NCBI GenBank assembly: GCA_022605955.1
Contig: JAKCOZ010000005.1
Span: forward strand, 1,054,001-1,118,000
Direction: 5' to 3'
From: Rallus limicola
Lineage: Eukaryota > Chordata > Aves > Gruiformes > Rallidae
Length of the DNA: 64,000 nt
In this document: one piece after another, positions 27,201-39,200 of the stretch
How the letters are laid out: every line of letters starts with the position of its first letter
Position numbering within the stretch: the stretch's first letter is position 1
Position numbers and translations under genes: made by a program
The notes under the pieces: model-generated
The model's input: only the letters and a program-made list of their open reading frames with translations
Database searches by the model: none
Told to the model about the DNA's origin: nothing

Positions 27201-30200
27201 AAGCCACACTCAGAAGTCAAGTCAGCCAGAGCTTAATGAGCTGCCTCAGAGGGCTTTTTCCTCATTAGAGCGGGCAGCAGTTCTGTTTGATGGCAGTGAG
27301 GGGCAAGCTGGATTCGGCTTTGAGGAGATGTAAAAAGCCCTCTCAGAAAGAGATGGGTGTGCTCCACCGAGGGACATGTGCCGAGACACCCGGGGGCAGT
27401 AGAACCCCCCTGCCCCAGCCCTTAAAATAGCCATTTTTATACTTTTCAATAGCCAGAGATGCTTTAGGAAACAGTTCTGCATTTCTACACCTGGCACCCA
27501 CGTCCCCTAAGAGACCTGAGGGCCACCAAACTTCTCCAGAGGAAGAAGCGGATGGTCATCACGGCCGGTTTCTGAAGCTGCTGCGGGTTCAGCGTTTCCC
27601 CTTACCAGCTTCCTCCGTGTCCCCCTCCTCGATGGCAGCCCTGATGCACAGCTCCCGGGCCTGGAGCGCTGCCCAGCTGCTCCTCTCCGAGATGGCTTCT
27701 CTCACCACCGCGTCAATGGACAAGCAGGCGGCACCGTAATATTTGGACAGGGCGACCGCCGCCGATGTCTTTCCTTGAGAGAGAGAGAGAGGAAGCGAGG
27801 GTCACCAAGCTGCCCTGTCAAGCTTTTCAGGGACAGGGTCTGGAAGTTCTGCCTGATGGCAGTGAGGGGCAAGCTGGATTCGGCTTTGAGGAGATGTAAA
27901 AAGCCCTCTCAGAAAGAGATGGGTGTGCTCCACCGACGGATGTGTGCCGAGACGCCCGGGGGCAGTAGAACCCCCCTGCTCCAGCCCTTAAAATAGCCAT
28001 TTTTATACTTTTCAATAGCCAAAGATGCTTTTACAGGGCGACCACCGCCAATGTCTTTCCTTGAGAGAGAGAAAAGAAACGAGCATCACCAAGCTGCCCT
28101 GTGAAGCTTTTCAGGGACAGGGTCTGGAAAGCCCCCGGGCAGGATCTCAAAAGCCTCAGGGGCACTCTGAAACCGAGCATCCCTTTTGGGGAAACTATGA
28201 GTGAGGCAGCTTGGTTAGAAGGGTTGTTCTCCAGAACCAGGTGGTTCATCTCCAGCTAAGGACTCAGTCTCTTGTGGTGGCCCAAACCCTGGGCCAGCAC
28301 GCTGATTTGATCCCTGTGCCCCCACTCAGATCGTGTCTGTGCCTTGGTCAGTGTTGTCTCTGGGCATGGTTTGGGGTTGAATTTGGGCTAGGGTCTGCTC
28401 CCACAAGGCAGCACGGACACGAGGCAACACGCTCCCAACGTGTGTCCACACAAGATGAGCAGCACCACTTGCACCAGCCAGGCAAAGACCTGGGACCGTT
28501 CCACGTGCCAGCAGAGCTCTGACTGACCTTGCTTCACTTCAACCACTCAACCAAGCTCTGCTGGGATGTGTCTCTCCCTCTTCCCCCATCCTTGCAGCCA
28601 GCAGCTCACATACCTGTCAGGGGTGTCCCGTGGACGATGACGACAATCCCTCGGCGGTTTTGGGCCGCGCGCCCTTCTGGGGAGGTGTCGATGCCGAGGT
28701 GGCGGGCGATGGCCCTAGAGACAGGGCTGTCATCCAGCTCTCCCATGGGGTCCTTGCTGGCAGGGGTGCTGTGCCGATGCTCTGCCGGGCACAACCAGGT
28801 ACAAAAGTCAGCTGCCTCTGTACTTGGGATCCTGATCATCCTCCCCACCCCTCGGCATCCTGGGAGAGGACACTCTGCCCAAACCCAGGTCCTCAACATG
28901 AACTGTCAACATGGTCCTCACGGGACTTTGGGCCCTTCAGGTTGGATGGGGCCGTGGGCAACCTTGTGTTGATCCAGGCCTGGAGCTTGGTGGCCCCGCC
29001 TGTGGCAGGGGGGTGGAAGTCTGTGATCCTTGGGGTCCCTTCCAACCCCGACCATTCTACGATTCTATGACAGCAAGTCTGCTGAACAGCATCATCCTGA
29101 TTCCAGCAGCTCCTGGGAGGAGAGGTGGGGAAAGAAACCCTCCCTGGACTCTCCCTTGTCCCTGCCCCAAACTCTTCTCAGGATCCTACACAACCTCCAC
29201 AGCAAGAGTGAATTTGGGCATGAAGATGGCACCCCACTGCAGCAAAGCGGTGGAGGTGACACTGAAGTCCTCTGCTGAGGCCCTTTTGTCACAATGGACA
29301 TGAAATAGGTGAAGAGCTTCGGGACATTACCTGTCGTGTCTCCTTCCCCAACACCTTCTTCCTTTGCTTCTCCATTGTCAGATTTAGACTGAGTATCATC
29401 ACCAATGGTGGAGGGAAAGACTGAGCTGCGAGATGAGGTGGTGGGAATGATCCCCGCAGAGCGCCTTCCTTCTTGTTCGGAGGGAAGCTGGGCGTCTTCT
29501 AAGTGTCCTGAGGAGGAAGGACACAGGGAGGGAAGAAGAGTGTGAACGTGGCCAAGCATCCCATCCACTGCTTTGTGTGGCCACGCACAAACCACGCAAC
29601 ACTTCCCAAGGAGGGAAACTCCCCAGGCACTGAGAAGCCGGCCCCGGCTGTCGCTGCCCTCAGGGGATGTCCAGCTTCTGTTCTTCTTACTGGGAAGGGG
29701 CACATATAAAATACCCAGTCTGCTAAACCCAGGTCTGCTGGCTGAAGAACCCACCCCTGTCCTACCCTCTGTGGTAGAGGGACACAAGGGAACAGAATCA
29801 CAAGGTTAGAAAAGACCTTTGAGATCTTCCAGTCCAACCGCACCCGCCCTCTACTAACCCGTACCCCTGAGCACCTCATCTACCTGTCTGTTTAACATGC
29901 CCAGGGGCGGTGACTCCACCCCCTCCCTGGGCAACCTGTTCCAGGCCCTGACAACTCTTTCAGAAAACGTTTTCCTAACATCAGATCTGACCCTGCCCTG
30001 ACACAGCTCAAGGCCATTCCCCCTCATCCTGTCACCCATCACTTGGTGAAGAGACCAACCCCCACCTCTCTGCACCCTCCTCTCAGGTCACTAGAGGCAG
30101 TGATAAGGTCTCCCCTCAGCCTCCTCTCCTCCAGGCTCAACACCTCCAGCTCCCTCAGACGCTCCTCAGAAGGTTTGCTCTCTAGCCCCTTCTCCAGCCT

Positions 30201-33200
30201 GGTTGCCCTTCTCTGGACACGCTCCTGGACCTCCATGTCCTTCTTGGAGTGACGGGCCCAAACCTGAACCCAGCACTCGAGGTGCAGCCTCGCCAACGCC
30301 CAGCACAGGGGCACAATCCCTGCCCCAGACCTGCTGGCCATGCTGGGTCTGACACAAGCCAGGATGCTGTTGGCCTTCTGGGCCACCCAGGCACGCTGCC
30401 GGCTCATGTTCAGTCACACTCACTCAACACCCCCAGGTCCTTCTCTGCCAGCAGCTCTCCAGACACTGCTTCCCCTGGCAGGAGCTCGCTTTGGCTGCAC
30501 TCGGGGCTGGTGGAGGATGTGTGTTACAAGCCACAGACTTTCAACCTTGCAGATCCTCCACCAAACTGCAGAACAGGCGGTTGCTACAATCATGGGCTTT
30601 CCATGGAGAAGGCGGTGGGGATGGAGAGCTGAGGGTAGGTGGGCAGGACTCCCTGCTGCATCCACACTCGGGCCAACCCAAACCCTCACCATTGTCCTGG
30701 CCTGCTTCTTCCTCAGGCTTGGACTGCTCATCCTGCAGCCGTTTCTGGTCCCTGTAGTACTCCAGCACCTCTGGAGGCAGCTTCTCACCAGGGGCACGTG
30801 GCGGCAGCAATAAGGTGTTGCGGCAATCGTAGTCCTTCAGCATCCGCAGGACCTGTGCGCACCGGGAAAAGAAACCATACACAGGAGGCGTTTCCTGAGC
30901 TCCATCACACCAAGAGCCAACCTATCTTCTCCCTCATTCCTTCCTCCCAACACCACACCAAGCCCCTCTGCAGCCCTCCAGCAGAGCTGGCTAACTCCAA
31001 AATGCCACCAGGCTTTGTCCTGGAGACTGCTTCCATCTCCCCAGCACACGCCTGGGAATGATGGAGCACCGCCAAACTGTGAACGTGCCCATGGGGACCA
31101 GAGCTTCCCTCTCACCTGCTCCTCCAGAAGGTACTGCTGGTCGAACTCCAGCGAGTAAAACTCAATGGGGAACTCGCACGGGTTCTTCACCACCACCGTC
31201 CCCTCTGCTCCAGGACTGGATGGCAGCAACGGTCCCATCTCCAGTACCGGGGGGATGAATTCCAGCCGCGGCTCCAGCCCACGCCCCGAGACCTGCAGCT
31301 GGAGGTGCTGGGTGCTCTGGCAGATGTTAATCTTCAGCTGGCTTCTGTAGGACTTCTGAAAACAGAGAGGTGCAGAAAGGTTCTCCACAAAGTCCCAGGG
31401 AACGGAGCCTCACATTCATCCCTTGCCCCGAGGGATGGGATGTCACCAGTACCCATGGGAACGGGAAGCAGCTATTGATGTGCGGCAGGGGCTGGGGGCC
31501 CGGCCCGCTGGGGGTGGGGGTGGGGGGGTAACGTGCCAGCACCACAGGCACCACCAGCAGCAAACCACAACGGGCAACAACCCACTGAGCCCGGAAAAGG
31601 GGCCTGGGCTGGGGCTGTTTGCTGGTGCCAGTGATTCAGTGACATGGAATAATGCTGAGGGGGTGGATATAGATGTAGCTTAACAGACAATTAATTAATA
31701 TAACGTTAATATAAGGAGAGTTTGAGTGTTTTGAGGACAGATTTCTTTGGGATTTCAGTAGAATGTGGCTGCAGCCGTGTGAGCTGGTTCATGAGAGCAG
31801 CTACAAAATTTACCCCTAACAGTGGAACAGCCTTGAAGATAAAGAAGTGAAGGTGGGGGAGTCACTAATAATAAGACCAAGGACTAATTAAGAGCCAGAG
31901 TAGATTTTGTTTTCAGCTAAAGGGTTCCTAACTCTTCCTAACTCTGGGCAGGGATGGGGTTTTGAGATTATGGAGAAAACCATAAAGAGCATGCACTGAG
32001 AGGAAGACATCCAGCCTTCCTCTCTGAAGCCCACCAGAAGCCCCCCTGAGTATGGTCGAACTGGGAGGGGTTAATGACTTCCTGGAGATAAGTTGCATAA
32101 CCCTGCCTTTTCTTAGAAATTCTAATGGATATGTATGTGTTCATCTGTATCACAGGAGAGATGGGGCTTTAACCGGCGCACACATCCAGAGCAGCGATGC
32201 CCGGTGTGCCCAGCGCTGCGATGAAGGATCCCTGCTTCACCAGCACCAAGGCCGGGGAGTTCTGATCCCGGCTTTTCATGGCTTCACCAGCAGTGGGATT
32301 AGCTGAGATCAGCCCTTCCAGGTTCACCCCCCTGAGTGCACCGGGGTTCCCCCCGTGCCTGCAAACAGGCCCCCGTGGGGAGGGAAGGAGGGGAGACGGG
32401 TGGGTTTTGCCCACCCATACACTGAGAAGGAGCCACACCACAATGCCCTGATGCTCTCCACACATGGTCCCCTGGAGGGATGTCAAAGCACCTCTCCAAG
32501 GAGGGGACTGGAGGGGAAACTGAGGCGCAGTGGGTAGAGGGCTTGCAGAAATGTGGAGACAGACCTCACCTCCCCCTCCCGGCACCGGGCTCCCATTGCC
32601 ACATGGCTTTGCCCCTGGGCGTGATGCCCACCCATCTCACCTCTTCCCTGGGTGTAAACCTGACTCGCACGTTGTGGCGCTGTCCTGCAGTCAGGGTCCC
32701 GGCAGAGGGCAGCACCTCGAACACACAGGGCTTGTTCTTCCACTCCCGAAGCAGCTTTTGTTTCATGTGCAGTGGCAAATGCTTGTCCACCTGGGCACAG
32801 AGAGGAATCTTGTGAGGTCTCTTTGGTCTGTGAGGACAGACCCTCGAGTTCCCACAGTGCTGTGAGACACCAGCACAGTGCCAAGAGCACCCACATCCAG
32901 ACCAGATGTGGCCACCACGGCCTAGAACTGGAGGGAAAACGTGTAGGCAGGGCAGGCAGATGAGGAGGCACCGTCCTTGGAGGAGGAGGAATGGGTGAAG
33001 GTGGCAGAGAAGCAAAGCATCAGCAGAACAACAAGTCCAGGTGAACCAGCTTCGCTCTGTACCCTCCAGTCTCCCTCCCATGAGCTGCACCCACGCGCTC
33101 AGGCACCCACAGCGGCAGAAGAGGCACAGGAAACCCACCCAGAAGTTACGTGTCACGCGTCGTCCCTGCCTCACCTTCACAATGGGCTCATTCACGGTGA

Positions 33201-36200
33201 TGAACCATTTACAGGGGACCTGGAGTTGGTTGTGGAGCTGGATGGTTTCTTCCTGACACTGTCCACACTGGACAGCAGCAAACTCCAGTCTGTCCCTGGA
33301 GACGCAGAGGGATGGCACAGCCACAACGGCACGGAGGCGGATGGGAAACGTGGGGCCTTCTACTGCCTAGAGAGGGACAGAGCATCCAGATGAAGGTCCA
33401 GGCAACATCTGGTGCTGTCCCCAACCTGCCAGCTGCCCCCAAAGGCTGTGCTGGCACAGGGAGGTGAGGAAGGACGCAGTACCTTGATGGGCAGGACCAC
33501 ATTCACCTCTCCCACCGGCAGCTTGGCACTCTGCGGGTCAAAGCACACTGCAAATGTCTTTGTCTCGCCGAAGGGCAGGTTCTTCACACGGTCCAGGTCC
33601 ACACTAAAACCTTGAATGGGTGAAAATAAAGCAGCTGAGATACACCAGCAACATGACATTGGTCACAAGTATGTTCAGACCACACGGGTGTCCACAGAGC
33701 TGTCAGGCAGAAGGACCCTTTGTGTCTCCAGAGAAGACTGACACTCCTTCTCTCTCGTCACCGCTCAAAGAGAAAGGAATTTCACAGCCCAAATTCAAGA
33801 CCCGTGGGGCAAAAGGGAAACCCATCAGCTGAGCAGCACCAGCAATTCCTTCACCAGGCCCCCAGGAAGGATGCGCAGACTTCCCCAAAGGAGAAGTTCT
33901 AGGGAAGATTCCTCTGTGCTGTGGTGCTGCTTGGAAGACAATTTAGAGGAGACACCTGACCACCCTTCAGACGCAGCAAGTCACCATCTGATGGTCCTCA
34001 AGGGCCTCTTGGAGAGCCTGTTTTGACCTCACAGGCTGTTGTCTCCATAGAGGCTAAAGAAGCACTGTGCCATTATGAACTCTAAACAAAGCGCTTCCAA
34101 ACCACCAAGGGTCCTGTCTGCTCCCAACACAAGCTCCTGGAGCGCACAAACCCACTCAGGAGATGCTCCTGGTAGCCAAGAGCAGAAGATGCTGAGAGGT
34201 GACCAAGGTGATCAGGCCACAGAGCCCCCGCAATGAAGCATCAGGGCGGCCCAGGTGGCTGGACACTGTGGGCCAGGAGAGTTCCGGCTGCAGAGCACCG
34301 AGCAGGGGGGGAAGGAAGAGAAAACGATGCAAAAAAGCACTCCAAACCCCTCCCCGTGGCCCCAGCTCATCTGTCACAGACGGGTCCTTCAAGCCCACGG
34401 GAAGTCTCTCCAGCACGGGTTACCTGTGCCACACAGAGCCCGTCCGTCGGCGCAGAAGGACACGGGGAGCTGCCCGGGGTTGGTGATCTTCACGACGTGC
34501 GTGTGGGTGTCACCAAGGATGACGTGGCCGAAGTCCAGGACGTACTCGGGCAGCTCCACTCTGGAAGGAGAAGCAAGGAGAGTCCTGAAGCTGGAGGGAG
34601 GATGCAAACAAAGCGGGTGCTTCTGTAGTCACTGCTGGACAAACTCCAGCCCATGAAACCCAAGGGCTGATCTTCTGCTCATAAGACTTTGGTACGTCAC
34701 GGGGCACCCAGCTCTGAGGTTTTATCAGCTACTAACAGGATCTTAGAATGAAAGGAGTTTAAAACAGACACTGGGCGCAGCTCCTCTGCTATGAAAAGCC
34801 ACCGGAGAAAAGTCCTCAGGCTGCTCACTGGTAGCACGGCCAAACCGGCAGGATCAACCCCCTTCTCAAGTCCCCAGCTATTCCCAGAGACAAGGAGCTC
34901 CCAGGAGCAGGGGTGCACTGCTGTGCGCTACCATCAGGGCTCAGGGTCCCTACTAACTTGAGAAGCCTCCGACGGGCACACTGGTCAAAGGAGGAGACAG
35001 CTTTCTGCTGCTCCAGGGCGTGCCGCTCTATCAGCATGTTCTCCATCTCCATCTGCAGCCAAACATCAACCTGAGGAAAACAAAGACAGCGGCTGGTTAG
35101 CAAAGGTCCTTCCCAAGGGAAGTTAATGCTACCCTACTCTTGCTGAGAAGCAGGAAGAAGTCCTTCACTTTGAGGGTGGTGACACCCTGGCACAGGTTGC
35201 TCAGAGAGGTAGTGGAGGCCCCATCCCTGAAGACATTCAAGGGTGAAGCTCTGAGCAACCTGATCTACGTCAAGGTAGATCACTGCAGGGGGTAGATGGC
35301 CTTTGGATGTCCCAAACCCAACGGGGTCCTTCTGTCCTGCCGCTCAGAGTCTGCCACAACCATATCTGAAGGCAGATGAACTCCAGCATTGCTCAGCCAC
35401 CCTTAGAAAAGCTGATCTGACCAAACAAGTCAAGGACCTTCCAGAGCTCCAAGTATCTGCCTGCCCCAGCTGCTGCCAGGGCAGCTCAGACAAAAGCTCT
35501 CTCCACGAGGGAGCCACATCAGTGCTGAGAGCTCTTGGAGACACAGCTCAATCACTTGAGCACAGTCTTCAGGACCTGCCCCTGGGGCAGTCAGGAAGCT
35601 CAGGCACCCATGGCAAGGACCACTACCAGAGGAGCCCCATGTGTGTGGCCAGCCCAGGGGAGCCAGCTGCAGCGTGCGAGGGAGACAACTGACACAGGGA
35701 GAGGGTGGCCCACGCCAGACAGGGCAGCAGCCAGTCTCACCACAGAGCCAGAGTCGTCCATGGGTGGCTCGGTGGCCGTGGCCTCCCCAGCAACCACTGC
35801 TTTGTCTCTCTGGCTGTCTCCTCCTAGCTTTACTTTTGCCTCTTTGAGGATCTGCTCAGAGTCTTCGTTTCCTGAAGGAAGAAAACAGCCACAAATAGAA
35901 GCGAGGGCGCAGCAGTGTCCCCGTTACAGCTGGGGAGCTCCACACCCCCAGCGCTGGCCCTTCCCACAAACACATTCCTCGAGCAACGCATGGAAAGAGG
36001 AAGCAGCTTTTCTTCCATGTTCTCTCCCATCCACCTTCCTCCCTACATGGGAGCATCTCATCCCCCCCACCCCTGCCCAAATCCCTGCCAGCCTGCGTTA
36101 CAGCTTTCCCCATCACTGCTTTCTAGCTTTCCTCTTTATCCAGGCCGCCAACAGATGACACTGGCCAGGACGGCTCCCTGCAGCAAAGCCCATGTGCTTC

Positions 36201-39200
36201 TAGAAAGCAACTAGAAGAACAACAGCCCTGAAACCTCCAGGCTTGCTGGAGGTGGGTGTGAGCTGCCCTATGGGCATGACGACACAGGGGGACAGAAAAA
36301 GACCCCCAGGGGACCTTCCCGAGGAGCAGACAGACAGTGCTCACCTTTGATTCCCCTAGGAAGGTCCAAATAAATCCTGGGAAAACTCCCCTCTCCTTTC
36401 AGGGAGATCTCTTCTGGCTCCAGATGACCCACTTGGATCTGGAAGGTCCTGCAGAAGACTCCAGGCACTCCCGGCAGGTAATAGACAGTGAGCACTTGCT
36501 CTCTGCCAGGTCCAATGTAACCCTGGAGGTGTGGAAGAAGAGGAGAGGAATTCAACCAGAGGCCTTGGCAGAGGTGGGGCTCAGACCACCCTTACCCTGA
36601 GATGAGAAGGCAGGTTCTCACACAACATCGCCTTCCAGCTGCCCTGGAGCCAAAAGCTCAGGTCTCCTACACCAGGGTGTGCTTTGTCCTCCTGGCCAAC
36701 ACTGCCTACCCTTCTGCCAGCTGCTGTGGAGGAGGAGCGGCCTGCCCATGCTCTCAGCAGGGCCAGCAGCTCCTGTCACGGCACTGCAGTGCTCCAGGGT
36801 TGGTGTTCCAGAGCCTGACCCCCTTACTCATGAGCCCAACCAACAGCTCCTGCCTGTGTGGTTACACCCAGGGCACACAGCACTATTTGCACTCACAGTG
36901 ACCTGCACACTTACACCCCTGGAAAAGCAGAGGCAGAGGCTAGGATGAGCTCCAGGGATGAAGGGCTTCCCCAGAATGTCCCCTACTCACTGGGCTCCCA
37001 CACAAGAGCTGTCTGAGCCTGGAGCTGGGCTCACGCCAACCAGGTTGAGAGCCAATACAAACAGGTGGCAACACTGCTTGGGGGACAGGGCACAGCCACA
37101 GCTCTTCTCAGCTCGCTGGGCTGGGCCCTCAGCTCCCTGCTTCCCCCCACGCCGCAGGGAGAAGCTGCTGAGCGGGACGCATCCTGCCTCTTGGTCCCCA
37201 GAGCCCTGGACTCCGGCTCCCAACACGGCGTCCGCAAAAGTCCTGCCAAGCTGCTGGCACAGCAGCAACTGCCCAGGGCCAAGCAGAGCCGTGTCCTCTG
37301 GAGAGTGTCACCCCTCGCAGGAGACCGGCACGGGGACACCTGAAAGCCATTTGGCCTCCTCTTCCCATGGCCAGGAGGGACACGGAGAGGAGCGCTGCTT
37401 CAGCTGAGGGATCCAGGCAGAACCCAGGCGCTGGGACAGGGGATGCTACGAGCTGGAGGAGCGAGGGGCCGGCACGAGTTCCCACACAGGAGCTGCGTGC
37501 CCAAGAGAGGGGACTATTTAGTCTTTAGTGCTGGCAGTGAGGTGGGGGGTGGGGGAGGGGGCGGGCAGGCAGGGACCTGGAGTACGTCCTGTCCCACCAC
37601 CCAACCCTATAGGGGAAGGAGACCCTCAGGAGACCTTGCACCATCGGGCTCTGAGCCGGCACAACTCCACCCCTGTTAATTAGGGCTACGCTTGCCCAAC
37701 CTTTTGTCCCCCCCCCCCCCCCCCCCCCCATAACCCCTCCTGGGCAGCCTGATGTGGAGCCAGCGTTAACCCCTCATGCTACTCACAGTGCTGGGCAGGA
37801 CCAGGGGCACGCCGGGCTGAGGGCTGTCTGCGGTGGCCGTGCTGGGGCTCAGCACCACGTAGGTGAATCCCACCTTCCCGCTGTTCCGCAGGGTCACCTC
37901 TGATTTGGTGACTTCGGTAAACAGCTGGAGAGAAGACAGAGGGGCGGGAAACTGAGGACACACATCTGGCTGTTGGCAATCTCTTCCTGCTGACACGGGG
38001 ATGAGAGCCGATGGACACAACGCAGGAGAGAGGCAGAGGAAGAGGAGGGACGGGCACCTGACTCTCCCAGGCCAACCCGAGGAAGCCACCTAGATATTCA
38101 TGGCAGTGCAGAGGTGCAGGAACCACCATGAAAAGGTCAGTAATAAATTGGGGGATGCCCCATTCCTGGAAACATCTGGTCAGGCTGGACGAGGCTCTGA
38201 GCAACCTGACCTAGTTGAAGATGTCCCTGCTCAGTGAAAGTGGATGAGCTGACCTCTAAGGTCCCTTCCAACCCAAGCTGTTCTATGATTTTATTATAGA
38301 AGTCCTCTGCACTTTAGGGCATCATCTGGCAGCCAGTTAAAACACAAAGGAGGAACATTGCTCCCACCAGGAAGCTTCTTCGGTAACCAGCCCCTTTGGG
38401 CAGGTGCTCAGTGGTCTGGAGAGCGACCCTTAACTAGTGCCAAGGACCTGCTCGGCCAGGCCCTCTTCAGCCCCTGATCCATCTCCAGACAGTTTGGTTC
38501 CCTCAGACTTCCCCTGGTTCTTGAATTGCTGGAGCCCTGGATAGAGCCCTAGTCAATGCAGAGACTCAAAGAGACCATCTCCTTGAACCCCAGGATGCAG
38601 GAGCAGATCTGCAAATGGATGTTTCAGGGCACATCCCCCTGGAGATCACTGCCTGCCCCGGGAGCCAGCATCCATTGAAGAGGAGGGATTCCCAGCCTCA
38701 GGGAGGGGAATGGAGATGACCATTAAAACCAGCTTGGACGCAGGACCTGTCACCCCAAAGCTGCACCTCCAAGCCAAACAACCAAAGAAGCCGGTGAGAG
38801 AGTCCTGGACCTCGGTGGGCAGCCACCTGCCAGGGATGGTCTCAAGGATCCCTGCCAAGAGAAGCGCGTGGTACCTGCAGCCCGCAGTCCATCTCCGTGC
38901 TGTCCAGGAGGTAGTGGATGAGCGAGGCCTCCCCACGCAGCGCAACCTCGTAGGTCGGGCCTCCCTCCACGCGGCACAGCGCCGTGACGCGGGCGATGAT
39001 GTTTGGGTGGCCAAAGAAGGTGACCGTGACCCGCTGGCTCTCGCCCGGCTGCAGCACGCCGAACAGCGGCAGGATGTCAAACACCTGGAGGAAGGGGAAG
39101 AGACACTGAGGCAGCGGGTGTGGAATTGGGTGCAGGAGAGGAGCCACGGCTTGGAGCAAGGGACAGACACGGCTGGAGAGCCTCTTCCTCAAACCCAGTC

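Larger units (their letters stand above)
27281..28131. repeat. local tandem duplication spanning the Walker A exon
   Basis: Copy 1 is 27281-27846 and contains e31. Copy 2 is 27847-28131 and abuts it directly. Block X (27281-27465 against 27847-28031, both 185 bp) differs at about 8 positions by eye. Block Y (27747-27846 against 28033-28131) is also close. Copy 2 lacks the roughly 281 bases between X and Y, which hold nearly all of e31. Confidence 0.92.
36523..37786. other. HYDIN intron e19/e20, 1.26 kb
   Basis: No exon or transposon is visible. Near its 5' end (high coordinate) it has a 22-base C run and, some 130 bp further in, a G-rich tract; both are listed separately. Confidence 0.7.
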
